This document shows positions 18,169 through 27,825 of a stretch of 64,000 nt of DNA, in pieces. A model generated the notes under the pieces. The model searched no databases. It saw nothing but the letters and a program-made list of their open reading frames with translations, and was not told the origin of the DNA. Source of the stretch: an uncultured Lachnospiraceae bacterium (GTDB taxonomy: Bacteria; Bacillota; Clostridia; Lachnospirales; Lachnospiraceae). The translations under genes and the position numbers were made by a program. The number at the start of each line of letters is the position of its first letter. Positions within the stretch are counted from its first letter, which is position 1. The stretch is taken from NCBI GenBank assembly GCA_946535225.1, contig CAMNDJ010000003.1, forward strand, positions 1 to 64,000. The letters are read 5' to 3'.

Positions 18169-18237
18169 AAAGCAGACAGCCCGCCTATATGCTATTTTTT
18201 ATATATAGGAGCGTATCCGCAAAATATCGGGATATGA

Positions 18238-19224
18238 ATGATGATGAGTAAGGAAAGAGAACCCTTAGTTACGCATATTTTTACCGCTGATCCGTCGGCG
18301 CATGTTTTTGACGGCAAGATATACATATATCCTTCGCATGACATACCTCATGACGGTGAAGACAATGACAACGGTGATGAGTATCAGATGAGAGATTATC
18401 ACGTATTGTCAATGGATGATATAGGAGCTGAGTGTATCGATCACGGAATGGCTCTTTCAGAGGACGATGTGCTCTGGGTATCCGAGCAGATGTGGGCACC
18501 CGATGTGGCATATAAGAACGGGAAGTATTATCTTTTCTTTCCTGCAAGGGACAAAGAAGGGAATTTCAGAATAGGTATTGCAGAGTCGGACAGACCTGAG
18601 GGACCTTTCGCGCCTCATCCTGACTGCATCAAAGGCAGTTACAGCATAGATCCGGCATCATTCGTAGATGATGACGGTAAGGTCTATGTTTATAACGGCG
18701 GACTGTGGGGAGGACAGTTGGAGAAGTACAGAACGGGTTCTTTTGACCCCGAAGGTACTGAACCTGCGCCGGATGAGCCTGCGGTAGGTCCTCTGTGTGC
18801 CATAATGGACGAGGATATGCAGGAATACGCAGCACCTCCGGTTAACCTTCAGATACTGGATGAATCCGGTGAGCCTATCAAGGCCGGAGATGAAGACAGA
18901 AGATATTTCGAAGGACCGTGGATGAACAAGATAAACGGCAAGTATTACCTGTCATATTCGACGGGAACGACGCATTATCTCGTTTATGCGGTGGGAGATG
19001 ATCCGATGGGACCGTTCACATACAGAGGCAGGATAATGGAGCCCGTTATAGGATGGACTACACATCATTCCATCATAGAATATAAGGGCAAATGGTATCT
19101 CTTCTATCATGACTGTGAACTGTCAGGCGGTATCAATCACAGACGTACGGTTAAATATACAGAGCTTCATTTTGATGACAAGGGCGATATAATCACGATA
19201 GACCCATACGATCATAAAAAATGA
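18238..19224 (+). CDS. glycoside hydrolase family 43 (arabinofuranosidase/xylosidase-like)
   Basis: FTADPSAHVFDGKIYIYPSHD; WAPDVAYKNGKYYLFFPA; KWYLFYHD. Confidence 0.94.
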   Translation: MMMSKEREPLVTHIFTADPSAHVFDGKIYIYPSHDIPHDGEDNDNGDEYQMRDYHVLSMDDIGAECIDHGMALSEDDVLWVSEQMWAPDVAYKNGKYYLFFPARDKEGNFRIGIAESDRPEGPFAPHPDCIKGSYSIDPASFVDDDGKVYVYNGGLWGGQLEKYRTGSFDPEGTEPAPDEPAVGPLCAIMDEDMQEYAAPPVNLQILDESGEPIKAGDEDRRYFEGPWMNKINGKYYLSYSTGTTHYLVYAVGDDPMGPFTYRGRIMEPVIGWTTHHSIIEYKGKWYLFYHDCELSGGINHRRTVKYTELHFDDKGDIITIDPYDHKK

Positions 19225-19252
19225 GAACTGAGTTCTTCTTTTTTATTTAGTT

Positions 19253-19281
19253 AATCGGAGAGTTTAGCCAACTCTCCGATT
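19253..19281. terminator. 12-bp perfect stem hairpin downstream of GH43
   Basis: AATCGGAGAGTT-tagcc-AACTCTCCGATT. Confidence 0.6.
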
Positions 19282-19410
19282 AGCCCCCTCCAAGATTTTG
19301 TATAAACAATTTCCGGATAGGGGTAGCAAATTTCTGAATATGAGTTATAATATCTTTGTTTGATTTTATTACGAAAGTGTTTAAGAAAATTCCGAAAGGC
19401 ACATATACAG

Positions 19411-19962
19411 ATGAAACGGTTAAGGTTCGTTACCGTGCTTGTCCTGATGTTGTCCGTGATGATCCAGACAGCGGGCTGCGGGAGCAATAAAGAAAGCTGG
19501 GCATATAATCATGACCCTTCCAATGAGATAATCTCGTTGTCGGACAACGGTAAGGCAGTATATAAGGGGGAGAAATATTCATATACCAAGGATGATGAGT
19601 TCATCACACTTAAGGACAGTTCGGGAACAGAGCTTAAGCTCAGATATCTCATCGACGGAGAAGAGATGACTCTGTACGAGAAGTCCACATATGACCGCTC
19701 ACCGGAGGGTCCTTCGGAAGGATTGACCGGATTGTGGAAGCAGGATAACGGATGGTCATTTGAGTTTACCAAAGAGGGAACTTTTGCCGAAGAGAATATA
19801 TTCTTCGGACACTATACGGTGAATGAAGACGATTCGACCATCAAGCTCATGTACGATGAACCTTTACAGGATGCGATCCTGTATTACAGCTTGGACGGTG
19901 ATAAGCTTACCATAGATTATCCCTGGACACTGGTACATACGACAAAGGGAGACGCCAAGTGA
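19411..19962 (+). CDS. small lipoprotein of unknown function
   Basis: MKRLRFVTVLVLMLSVMIQTAGC lipobox; start moved to the ATG at 19411. Confidence 0.75.
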   Translation: MKRLRFVTVLVLMLSVMIQTAGCGSNKESWAYNHDPSNEIISLSDNGKAVYKGEKYSYTKDDEFITLKDSSGTELKLRYLIDGEEMTLYEKSTYDRSPEGPSEGLTGLWKQDNGWSFEFTKEGTFAEENIFFGHYTVNEDDSTIKLMYDEPLQDAILYYSLDGDKLTIDYPWTLVHTTKGDAK

Positions 19963-19974
19963 TGATATGATCGC

Positions 19975-19991
19975 AAACGCCTTAAGCGTTT
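19975..19991. promoter_or_regulatory. palindromic operator-like element AAACGC-CTTAA-GCGTTT upstream of the solute-binding protein gene
   Basis: Inverted repeat seen directly in the intergenic region. Confidence 0.45.
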
Positions 19992-20050
19992 TCGATAGAT
20001 AAGACAGCATAGGGCTGTCAGAACATTTATCTTTTAAGGAGGTAGTTATT

Positions 20051-21424
20051 ATGAAAATGAAACGCGTAGTTTCAATGCTGTTAGCCGGCGTTATGACACT
20101 TTCGCTCGTAGCATGTGGCAGCGCAGCAACGCCTGCAACAGAGACTGCACCTGCAACAGACGCAGCTCCGGCAGCAGACACAGCTGACGCAGCTCCGGCA
20201 GCAGACACAGCTGACGCAGCACCTGCAGATGATACTGCAAGTGCAGGGGAGCCCATCACACTCAACATGTGGTGTATCGCAACAGAGAGTGACTCTAACC
20301 GTCATTCTTATGAAGCAGCTATCGAAGAGATGGCTAAGGATTTCCCTGAAGTTACACTTAACTGGGAAGCATTTGAGAACCAGTCTTACAAGACCAAGAT
20401 CAAGGCTGCAGTTGCAGCTGATGAGATGCCCGACATCTTCTTCACATGGTCTTGCGCATTCCTCGGCGACTTCGTAGAAGCAGGCAAGGTTTACTGCCTT
20501 GACGACGCTTATCAGAACTACAAGAGCGAGCTTCCTGAGGTTATGCTTGGTAACACAACTTACGACGGCAAGCACTACGGTGTGCCGCTTACAATGAACA
20601 TCGTTGGTCTTTTCGCTAACATGGATCTTCTTAAGGAAGCAGGTTACGATGAGGTTCCCGGAACATACGAGGATTTCATAGCTTGCTGTGATGCCCTTAA
20701 GGCTAAGAACATCATTCCTTTCGGTTGTGCCGGTAAGGAGACATGGTGTGTTACAGAGTACCTTGAGTCAGTTATAGAGAAGAGCGTAGGCGCTGATACT
20801 CTTAACGATATCTTCCTTGGCAAAGCTACATGGAATAATCCTGATGTAGGTGCTGCAGTTGATACATTCCAGGGTCTTGTTAACAACGGTTACTTCGATC
20901 CTTCAGGTGCAGGTCTTACAAACGACGAAGTTAAGGCTAACTTCATGGCTGGTAAGTATGCATTCTACATGAACGGTACATGGAACTGTGCAGACTTTGC
21001 TAACAACGCAGAGTTCTTCCCTAAGGTTAAGGTTAGTGAGTTCCCTGTTATCAATGCAGACAAGGCTAAGCTTGGTCAGCTCATCGGTGGACCTTCTGAT
21101 ACTCTTGCAGTAGCAGCTTCTTCACCTAACGCTGAGAGAGCAGCAACTTACACATTCGAGCTCGGTAAGAGAATCTGCCACTATGGTTACCTTGATGGTT
21201 GCGGACTTCCTGCTTGGACTCCTTACGGCGACACAAGCTCAATCAACGGTCTTACACAGGCTGTATCTGAGATCTGTGCTAACGCTGATTCATATGTTCT
21301 GTTCGGTGACACAGCCATGAACGCAGATGATGCCAACACATATCTTTCATATGTTGATCAGGTATACGGCTGCCAGGTTAATGGTACACAGTTCATCGAA
21401 GGACTTGCTAAGGATATCAGATAA
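20051..21424 (+). CDS. ABC transporter sugar-binding lipoprotein (CUT1 family)
   Basis: Lipobox LSLVACG; Ala/Asp/Thr-rich linker; extracellular solute-binding family 1 features. Confidence 0.94.
   Translation: MKMKRVVSMLLAGVMTLSLVACGSAATPATETAPATDAAPAADTADAAPAADTADAAPADDTASAGEPITLNMWCIATESDSNRHSYEAAIEEMAKDFPEVTLNWEAFENQSYKTKIKAAVAADEMPDIFFTWSCAFLGDFVEAGKVYCLDDAYQNYKSELPEVMLGNTTYDGKHYGVPLTMNIVGLFANMDLLKEAGYDEVPGTYEDFIACCDALKAKNIIPFGCAGKETWCVTEYLESVIEKSVGADTLNDIFLGKATWNNPDVGAAVDTFQGLVNNGYFDPSGAGLTNDEVKANFMAGKYAFYMNGTWNCADFANNAEFFPKVKVSEFPVINADKAKLGQLIGGPSDTLAVAASSPNAERAATYTFELGKRICHYGYLDGCGLPAWTPYGDTSSINGLTQAVSEICANADSYVLFGDTAMNADDANTYLSYVDQVYGCQVNGTQFIEGLAKDIR
20162..20215 (+). repeat. 27-bp tandem repeat (x2 perfect) coding the APAADTADA linker
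   Basis: gcagctccggcagcagacacagctgac twice, followed by a degenerate third copy. Confidence 0.9.
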
Positions 21425-21459
21425 TAATCTGAACTTAGTCTGATCTTAAGATTTATTTA

Positions 21460-21508
21460 TGCCCCTTCCCGATCCACCCTTACGGGAGGATCAGAAAGGG
21501 GCATTTTT
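21460..21508 (+). terminator. GC-rich stem-loop with T-tract between the binding-protein and permease genes
   Basis: TGCCCCTT...AAGGGGCATTTTT with inner GATCC/GGATC. Confidence 0.8.
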
Positions 21509-21524
21509 CTGAAAGGTTATAGCA

Positions 21525-22406
21525 ATGAAAAAACTGGAAAAGGGTTTTACAATATTTCTGTTTTTGCTTCCGGCATTATTGCTGTTTATCGGTATTTTGA
21601 TCGCTCCGATCATAGTATCGGTATACAGAAGTCTGTTTGATTGGAACGGATTTTCAAAAGCAACATTTATCGGACTTGAGAACTATAAGGAACTTTTTAC
21701 CAACGGTTCCATCAAGTTCCTGGTCAGCCTTAAGAATGCCCTTGTAATAGCATTCTTTTCGGTGTTTGTACAGCTTCCGTTTGCACTTTTGTTAGCACTT
21801 TTGCTTGGACGTAAGGTCAAAGGTGAGCGTTCTTTTCTTTCAATATTCTTTATGCCGGTTTTGATATCTACGGTTGTTATAGGTCAGTTATGGTTGAAGA
21901 TCTACAACCCTGATTACGGTCTGCTCAACAGATTCTTGGATGCGGTCCATCTCGGCAATCTTAAACATGTATGGGTCGGAGAAGTTGAGACAGCCCTGGG
22001 AAGTATCGTTGTTCCTACCATATGGCAGTATGTAGGATATCATATGCTGCTCATGTATGCCGGAGTCAAAGGCGTATCCTTAGACTTAAGAGAAGCAGCG
22101 ATGCTTGACGGAGCGACGAAGTGGCAGGTGGACAGATATGTGGTCATCCCCATAATCAAGCCCATCATACGAGTGAGTGTTATCTTCGCCGTAACAGGTT
22201 CGTTAAAAGCATACGACCTTGTACGTATACTTACTGAAGGCGGTCCGTTCCAAACGACTGAAGTTCCGAGTACTTTGCTTGAGAACATGCTGTTCTTGCG
22301 TAACAGGTATGGAATGGGTAGTACGATATCGGTTATGTTAATAATATTATGTTTTGCGTTTGCACTTGCCATTACGGCGGCATTTAGAGACAGAGAGGAG
22401 GCTTAG
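21525..22406 (+). CDS. ABC sugar transporter permease (MalF-like)
   Basis: Six TM pattern; EAAMLDGATKWQ EAA loop. Confidence 0.94.
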   Translation: MKKLEKGFTIFLFLLPALLLFIGILIAPIIVSVYRSLFDWNGFSKATFIGLENYKELFTNGSIKFLVSLKNALVIAFFSVFVQLPFALLLALLLGRKVKGERSFLSIFFMPVLISTVVIGQLWLKIYNPDYGLLNRFLDAVHLGNLKHVWVGEVETALGSIVVPTIWQYVGYHMLLMYAGVKGVSLDLREAAMLDGATKWQVDRYVVIPIIKPIIRVSVIFAVTGSLKAYDLVRILTEGGPFQTTEVPSTLLENMLFLRNRYGMGSTISVMLIILCFAFALAITAAFRDREEA

Positions 22407-22407
22407 G

Positions 22408-23304
22408 ATGGGAGATAATAAGACAAAAAAGAAAGCCTCTTACGATGATTATCAGGAAATAGAATACACGATCAAGAAGACCAATCCGGTCGCAAGGGTC
22501 TTGACTTATATATTGCTCATAATCTGGGCTGTGATAAATCTGTTCCCTATCTACTTCATGTTCACATTCTCTCTTAAGTCAAATGAAGAGATATTCGGTG
22601 AGAACATAGTAGGATTACCGAAAAACTGGCTGTGGTCCAACTTCTCATCAGCTATGAATACCGGTAATATGGGAAGGTATTTTGTAAACAGTATCATTGT
22701 TACTGTAGCGGCTATCGCGATCTCTATATTCGCGGCATTGATGGCTACCTACGCTCTGACACGTATCAAATGGAGAGCATCCAAGCTTATGAACTCATTC
22801 TTAATGCTCGGACTCACCATACCGATCCAGGCATCCATAGTTCCTATATATGTGCTGCTTTCCAAGGCACACTGGCTTAATAAGTACTCGACTCTGATCG
22901 TACCTTATGCAGCATTTACACTGTCGATGTCGATACTTATCTGTACGGGATTCATGGTGGATATACCTTATGATCTTGATGAATCTGCCCGCATAGACGG
23001 TTGCGGATTGTGGAGGACATTCTTCTCCATCATCCTTCCGCTTATGAAGCCTGCACTTTCTACGATCGGTATATATGCATATCTGCAGTGCTGGAATGAG
23101 TTCATGTTTGCAAACGTGTTCATAAGTGATTCAGCGCACAGAACGCTTCCTGTCGGTATCAAGGCTTTGTCCGGAGCATATACGACGGACTGGGGCCCCA
23201 TCGGAGCGGCTTTGGTCATCGCGACGTTCCCGACGTTGCTTGTATATCTGTTCCTTAGCAGAAGGATACAGGAGAGCTTTATCGCCGGAGCTGTCAAGGG
23301 TTGA
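22408..23304 (+). CDS. ABC sugar transporter permease (MalG-like)
   Basis: Six TM pattern; ESARIDGCGLWRTFFSIILPLMKPA EAA loop; start moved to the ATG at 22408. Confidence 0.94.
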   Translation: MGDNKTKKKASYDDYQEIEYTIKKTNPVARVLTYILLIIWAVINLFPIYFMFTFSLKSNEEIFGENIVGLPKNWLWSNFSSAMNTGNMGRYFVNSIIVTVAAIAISIFAALMATYALTRIKWRASKLMNSFLMLGLTIPIQASIVPIYVLLSKAHWLNKYSTLIVPYAAFTLSMSILICTGFMVDIPYDLDESARIDGCGLWRTFFSIILPLMKPALSTIGIYAYLQCWNEFMFANVFISDSAHRTLPVGIKALSGAYTTDWGPIGAALVIATFPTLLVYLFLSRRIQESFIAGAVKG

Positions 23305-23359
23305 TCCACCCCGGTACTGCTTTGAGGGTATTGCTTATCGATAAGAATAAGAATAAGTG

Positions 23360-23383
23360 TCGGAGAGCCGAAGGGCTCTCCGA
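23360..23383 (+). terminator. intrinsic terminator-like hairpin after the ABC operon
   Basis: TCGGAGAGCC-GAA-GGGCTCTCCGATTT. Confidence 0.75.
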
Positions 23384-23506
23384 TTTCATTATCCGCCGTG
23401 GTGATACGTTGTTTTAAGTGCTCAGATATGATAAACTATTCTATGTGTGTGGTATCGATATCATACGCGTAATACAATATGGGGAAGTTACTTAAGGAGA
23501 CATCCG

Positions 23507-25060
23507 ATGAAAAAGGTACTTGTCATAGGCGCCGGTCCGGCAGGCCTTACGGCAGCATATGAATTACTTGATAAAAGTGAAGAGTTTGAGGTAACGGTAT
23601 TCGAAGAATCCGGGTATATGGGCGGTATATCCAAGACCGTGATGTATAAGGGCAACCGTATGGATATGGGCGGCCACAGATTCTTCTCCAAGGTTGATGA
23701 GGTCAATGAATGGTGGGAGAAGATACTTCCTCTCCAGGGAGCTCCGGCAGCGGATTACCGTACTCTTGGCGTTGACATGAATCTTAAGGAAGGCGGCCCG
23801 GATCCTGAGACAACCGACAGAACGATGTTGGCCAGGCGCCGTGTATCCAGGATATTCTTCAAGCGCAAGTTCTTTGATTATCCTATCTCTCTTAAGTTTG
23901 AGACGATCGCCAATATGGGCCTGTGGACGACGATACAGGTCGGATTCTCATATCTGGCTTCAGTGATACATAAACGCCCTGAGAAGAGCCTGGAGGACTT
24001 CTATATCAACCGTTTTGGCAAGAAGCTCTACAGCATGTTTTTTGAGCGTTACACGGAGAACCTCTGGGGCAGACATCCTTCGGTGATCGCACCCGACTGG
24101 GGCTCTCAGAGAGTAAAAGGTTTATCCATAGCAGCCATTGTTAAGGATATCTTCGGTAAGATCCTTCCGGGCAAGGAAGGGAGAGAAGTTGAGACATCTC
24201 TTATCGAAGAGTTTAAGTATCCCAAGCTCGGTCCCGGACAGTTATGGGACGTAGCGGCGGAGGAGATAGAGAAAAAAGGCGGTACCATACTTAAGAACCA
24301 CAGAGTCACGGGCATCATCAAGGATGCGAATAACCATATCACCGGCCTTAAGGTAGTAACGTCGGAAGGTGAGAAGGTATATGACGGTGATATCATAATA
24401 TCATCGATGCCTGTCAAGGATCTTGTATCCGGTATGAATGACGTGCCTGATGATATGAGAGAGATCGCGAACGGTCTTCCCTACAGAGATTACATCACAT
24501 TGGGCGTTCTGGTACCGAAGCTGCTTCTTGAGAATAAGACTAAGCTTAAGACGATAAGCAATATAATTCCCGATAACTGGGTATATGTGCACGATAAAGG
24601 CATAGAGATGGGCAGATTCCAGATATACAACAACTGGTCGCCCTATATGATCAAAGATATTGAGAACACTGTATGGGTAGGATTGGAATATTTCTGCTAC
24701 GAGGGTGATAAGTGGTGGAATATGACGGAAGATGAGTTCGCAGACTTTGCCATAGCCGATATGATCAATCTGGGTCTTATCGCAGACAGGAGCGAAGTCA
24801 TCGACTACCACGAAGAAAAGGTTAAGAAAGCTTATCCGGCATATTTTGATACCTATTCGAGAATGGATGAGCTGGTAGCATATTTAAGCTCCATTGATAA
24901 TCTCTACTGTGTCGGCCGTAACGGTCAGCACAGGTATAATAACCTCGATCATTCAATGTGCACCTCTTTTGAGACGGTGAGCAATATCTTAAACGGACGT
25001 ACCGACAAAAGCAATATCTGGTCGGTAAATACCGAGACCGGATATCATGAGAGCAAGTGA
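23507..25060 (+). CDS. NAD(P)/FAD-dependent oxidoreductase (amine oxidase / UDP-galactopyranose mutase-like)
   Basis: [20 protein letters not shown] dinucleotide fold; GGISKT...MGGHRFFSK; start moved to 23507. Confidence 0.88.
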   Translation: MKKVLVIGAGPAGLTAAYELLDKSEEFEVTVFEESGYMGGISKTVMYKGNRMDMGGHRFFSKVDEVNEWWEKILPLQGAPAADYRTLGVDMNLKEGGPDPETTDRTMLARRRVSRIFFKRKFFDYPISLKFETIANMGLWTTIQVGFSYLASVIHKRPEKSLEDFYINRFGKKLYSMFFERYTENLWGRHPSVIAPDWGSQRVKGLSIAAIVKDIFGKILPGKEGREVETSLIEEFKYPKLGPGQLWDVAAEEIEKKGGTILKNHRVTGIIKDANNHITGLKVVTSEGEKVYDGDIIISSMPVKDLVSGMNDVPDDMREIANGLPYRDYITLGVLVPKLLLENKTKLKTISNIIPDNWVYVHDKGIEMGRFQIYNNWSPYMIKDIENTVWVGLEYFCYEGDKWWNMTEDEFADFAIADMINLGLIADRSEVIDYHEEKVKKAYPAYFDTYSRMDELVAYLSSIDNLYCVGRNGQHRYNNLDHSMCTSFETVSNILNGRTDKSNIWSVNTETGYHESK

Positions 25061-25130
25061 TGACCGGATATACATCTCAATCAATGCATCTGTACAGGGC
25101 GGGCCTATCGGCTCGCCCATTTAAGACGAT

Positions 25131-26477
25131 ATGGCGGATAAAAGATACGAAATGGACCTTGTGAGCGGTCCGATCTTAAAAAAAGTACTCATATTTACTG
25201 CCCCGCTTATAGCTTCGGGAATATTGCAGCTTCTTTTCAACGCTGCGGATATGATCGTTGCAGGCAGGTTTGCGGGCAGTATAGCGCTTGCGGCGGTCGG
25301 AGCCACAAGTTCTCTTATCAATCTGCTGATAAATGTGTTCTTAGGCCTTTCCGTGGGATCAAATGTTGCGATCGCACATTTCTACGGGGCGAAGATGAAC
25401 AGAGAGGTATCCGAGACCGTGCATACCACGATCGCACTCTCTTTAATAAGCGGAGTTGCATTAAGTCTTATCGGTATAGCCATAGCATCTCCGATGTTAC
25501 GTATCATGGGCACGCCCGAAGAGGTGCTGCCTCATTCCGTATCCTATATGAGGATATACTTCCTCGGCATGCCCGTAATGTTATTGTACAATTTCGGAGC
25601 TTCGATCCTAAGAGCGGTCGGAGATACGCGAAGGCCGCTTTATTACCTGACATTAGCAGGTGTCGTCAATGTGATTCTGAATGTGATATTCGTCGTAGTA
25701 TTTGGAATGGGTGTTAAAGGAGTCGCTTTAGCAACTGTACTTTCCCAGGCGATATCAGCAGGGCTTGTGTTAAGAGTTCTTGTAAAGAGTGAGAGTGTTA
25801 TAAGACTTGACCTTAAGGCCCTTAGATTATACAGAGATAAGGTCATTAGGATCGCTAAGGTCGGTCTGCCGGCAGGATTTCAGGGTGCGGTTTTCTCAAT
25901 ATCGAATGTGCTCATTCAGTCTTCAGTCAATTCTTTTGGAGCCATAGCAGTGGCAGGTAATACTGCAGCGATGAATCTTGAGGGATTTGTTTACAATTCC
26001 ATGAATGCTTTCCATCAGACAGCCATAAGCTTCACGGGACAGAATATGGGCGCAAGGCAATACGGCAGAGTCAAGAAGATATTGCTGTCCTGCCTGGGTT
26101 CTGTGTTCATTACGGGAGCCGTGCTGGGAACGCTCGCTTATATGTGCGGTGGAACGCTTCTTTCGTTCTATTCTGCTGATGCACAAGTCATTGCATACGG
26201 ACTGCGACGAATGGAGATAATAATGTTAAGCTATTTTCTCTGCGGTATCATGGATGTAATGGTGGGAACCTTAAGAGGAATGGGTTATTCGATAATGCCC
26301 ATGTTCGTATCATTGATGGGGGCCTGTGTGTTCAGGATCATTTGGATATTCACGGTATTTAAGATCGTAAGGACACCGGAATGCCTGTATCTGTCCTATC
26401 CCATATCATGGGCTCTGACATTCACGGTACATCTTATATGCTTCATATTCATAGCCAAGAGAAGATTAAGGGAATGA
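25131..26477 (+). CDS. MATE family efflux transporter
   Basis: Twelve TM pattern; PLIASGILQLLFNAADMIVAGRFAG. Confidence 0.95.
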   Translation: MADKRYEMDLVSGPILKKVLIFTAPLIASGILQLLFNAADMIVAGRFAGSIALAAVGATSSLINLLINVFLGLSVGSNVAIAHFYGAKMNREVSETVHTTIALSLISGVALSLIGIAIASPMLRIMGTPEEVLPHSVSYMRIYFLGMPVMLLYNFGASILRAVGDTRRPLYYLTLAGVVNVILNVIFVVVFGMGVKGVALATVLSQAISAGLVLRVLVKSESVIRLDLKALRLYRDKVIRIAKVGLPAGFQGAVFSISNVLIQSSVNSFGAIAVAGNTAAMNLEGFVYNSMNAFHQTAISFTGQNMGARQYGRVKKILLSCLGSVFITGAVLGTLAYMCGGTLLSFYSADAQVIAYGLRRMEIIMLSYFLCGIMDVMVGTLRGMGYSIMPMFVSLMGACVFRIIWIFTVFKIVRTPECLYLSYPISWALTFTVHLICFIFIAKRRLRE

Positions 26478-26500
26478 GATCATAACTCATTCCCTCTTTT
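26469..26500. terminator. hairpin formed by the overlapping 3' ends of the MATE and Y-polymerase coding regions
   Basis: AGGGAATGAG-atcataa-CTCATTCCCT followed by CTTTT; the MATE stop lies in the 5' arm and the polymerase stop in the loop. Confidence 0.8.
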
Positions 26501-27724
26501 GATGATATCTTTGCCCATTTTGGCTTTGAGCGCATCCATGGCCCTGTCGGCTTTAAGCATCTTATCTTCCGGGACATTGACAGAGTGTGGCATAAGGTCT
26601 GCGCCCCCAATGTCTTCTGTGCCGGTTATGTCTGTATCTGTATCAAACAAAGACAACTGCTCGTATCTCTCACCTGTGATCCTTGTCGCTCTGATCCCAA
26701 GCTGTCTGATGGGTCTGTCTTCATCCCAGAAGGATGCCAGAAGTTCCCTTGCATATTCGTATATATCCGAGGTGAGTGCCGTCGGGGTCTCTAAAGTCAT
26801 CTGTCTGCTCTGATGGTCAAAGTCCGAGTACCTGGCGGACACGCTTATGCATGATGCATATACATTGTCCTGTCTTATCCTTGTGCCGACCCGTTCGGCC
26901 AGTTTCATGAGTATCTTATCTGCAGTATCCCAATCCTCCGTATCCGTAGCAGTAGTAGTGCTGTTGCCGTATCCCTTCTGCTCGGAATAATACCATCCCG
27001 CGGGATCAAGATCAGCGCCCCTTGCACTCTCCCACATTGATATCCCGAACTTACCGAGATTGGCTTCTATCACTTCGGGGTCTGCATCAATAAGGTCCTT
27101 GACGGTGATGATACCGAGTTTGCGAAGGCCTGAAGTCATGCTCCTGCCGACATATAAAAGTACATTGACCGGAAGCGGCCACAGCTTATCGGGGACTTCT
27201 TCTTCGAATAACGTGTGGACCTTGTCGGGCTTTTCAAAATCACCCGCGATCTTAGCCAGAGTGAATTTCGTGGAGACGCCGATATTGACGGTAAAGCCGA
27301 GCTTATCCCTTATCTCGTCTTTGAGCCTGTAGGCAAAATCCGTAATATCACCGTACATGTCATCATATCCGTCAAATACGGCCCATACTTCATCTATGCT
27401 GTATTGATAGACTTCATCCGTATAACTGCGGATTATGTCTATGAAAGCATTGGAGTACTGTTTGTACATCTTGTAGTCCGAAGGAACGATCTTAAGTCCC
27501 GGACACTTGCGCCTGGCACTTGCAAGAGGCTCTGCAGTCTCTATGCCGTATTTCTTGGCCGGTACAGACTTGGCTAAGACTATACCGTGACGACTCTGCT
27601 CATCTCCGCCGACGACCGATGGAATATCTCTTAAGTCCTCGGTCTCGCCGAGTTCTCTTATCCTGTATACGGCCGACCAGGCAAGGAAGGCACTGTTGAC
27701 ATCTATATGGAATATGTACCTCAT
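26480..27724 (-). CDS. Y-family DNA polymerase (DNA polymerase IV-like)
   Basis: IFHIDVNSAFLAWSA; YSIDEVWA; ASTKFTLAKIAG-type motifs; start moved to MRYIFHID. Confidence 0.92.
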   Translation of the reverse strand: MRYIFHIDVNSAFLAWSAVYRIRELGETEDLRDIPSVVGGDEQSRHGIVLAKSVPAKKYGIETAEPLASARRKCPGLKIVPSDYKMYKQYSNAFIDIIRSYTDEVYQYSIDEVWAVFDGYDDMYGDITDFAYRLKDEIRDKLGFTVNIGVSTKFTLAKIAGDFEKPDKVHTLFEEEVPDKLWPLPVNVLLYVGRSMTSGLRKLGIITVKDLIDADPEVIEANLGKFGISMWESARGADLDPAGWYYSEQKGYGNSTTTATDTEDWDTADKILMKLAERVGTRIRQDNVYASCISVSARYSDFDHQSRQMTLETPTALTSDIYEYARELLASFWDEDRPIRQLGIRATRITGERYEQLSLFDTDTDITGTEDIGGADLMPHSVNVPEDKMLKADRAMDALKAKMGKDIIKRGNEL

Positions 27725-27766
27725 ACGATGATTATAGAACGAATGTTTGGCATATGCAAGCATAAA

Positions 27767-27791
27767 AAGAGCTGCCGATAAGGCAGCTCTT
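27767..27791 (-). terminator. terminator of the DUF975 gene
   Basis: AAGAGCTGCC-gataa-GGCAGCTCTT with a T run on the minus strand. Confidence 0.8.
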
Positions 27792-27825
27792 ATGATCTTT
27801 GGTGTATCCGATCCTAATGTCCGGA

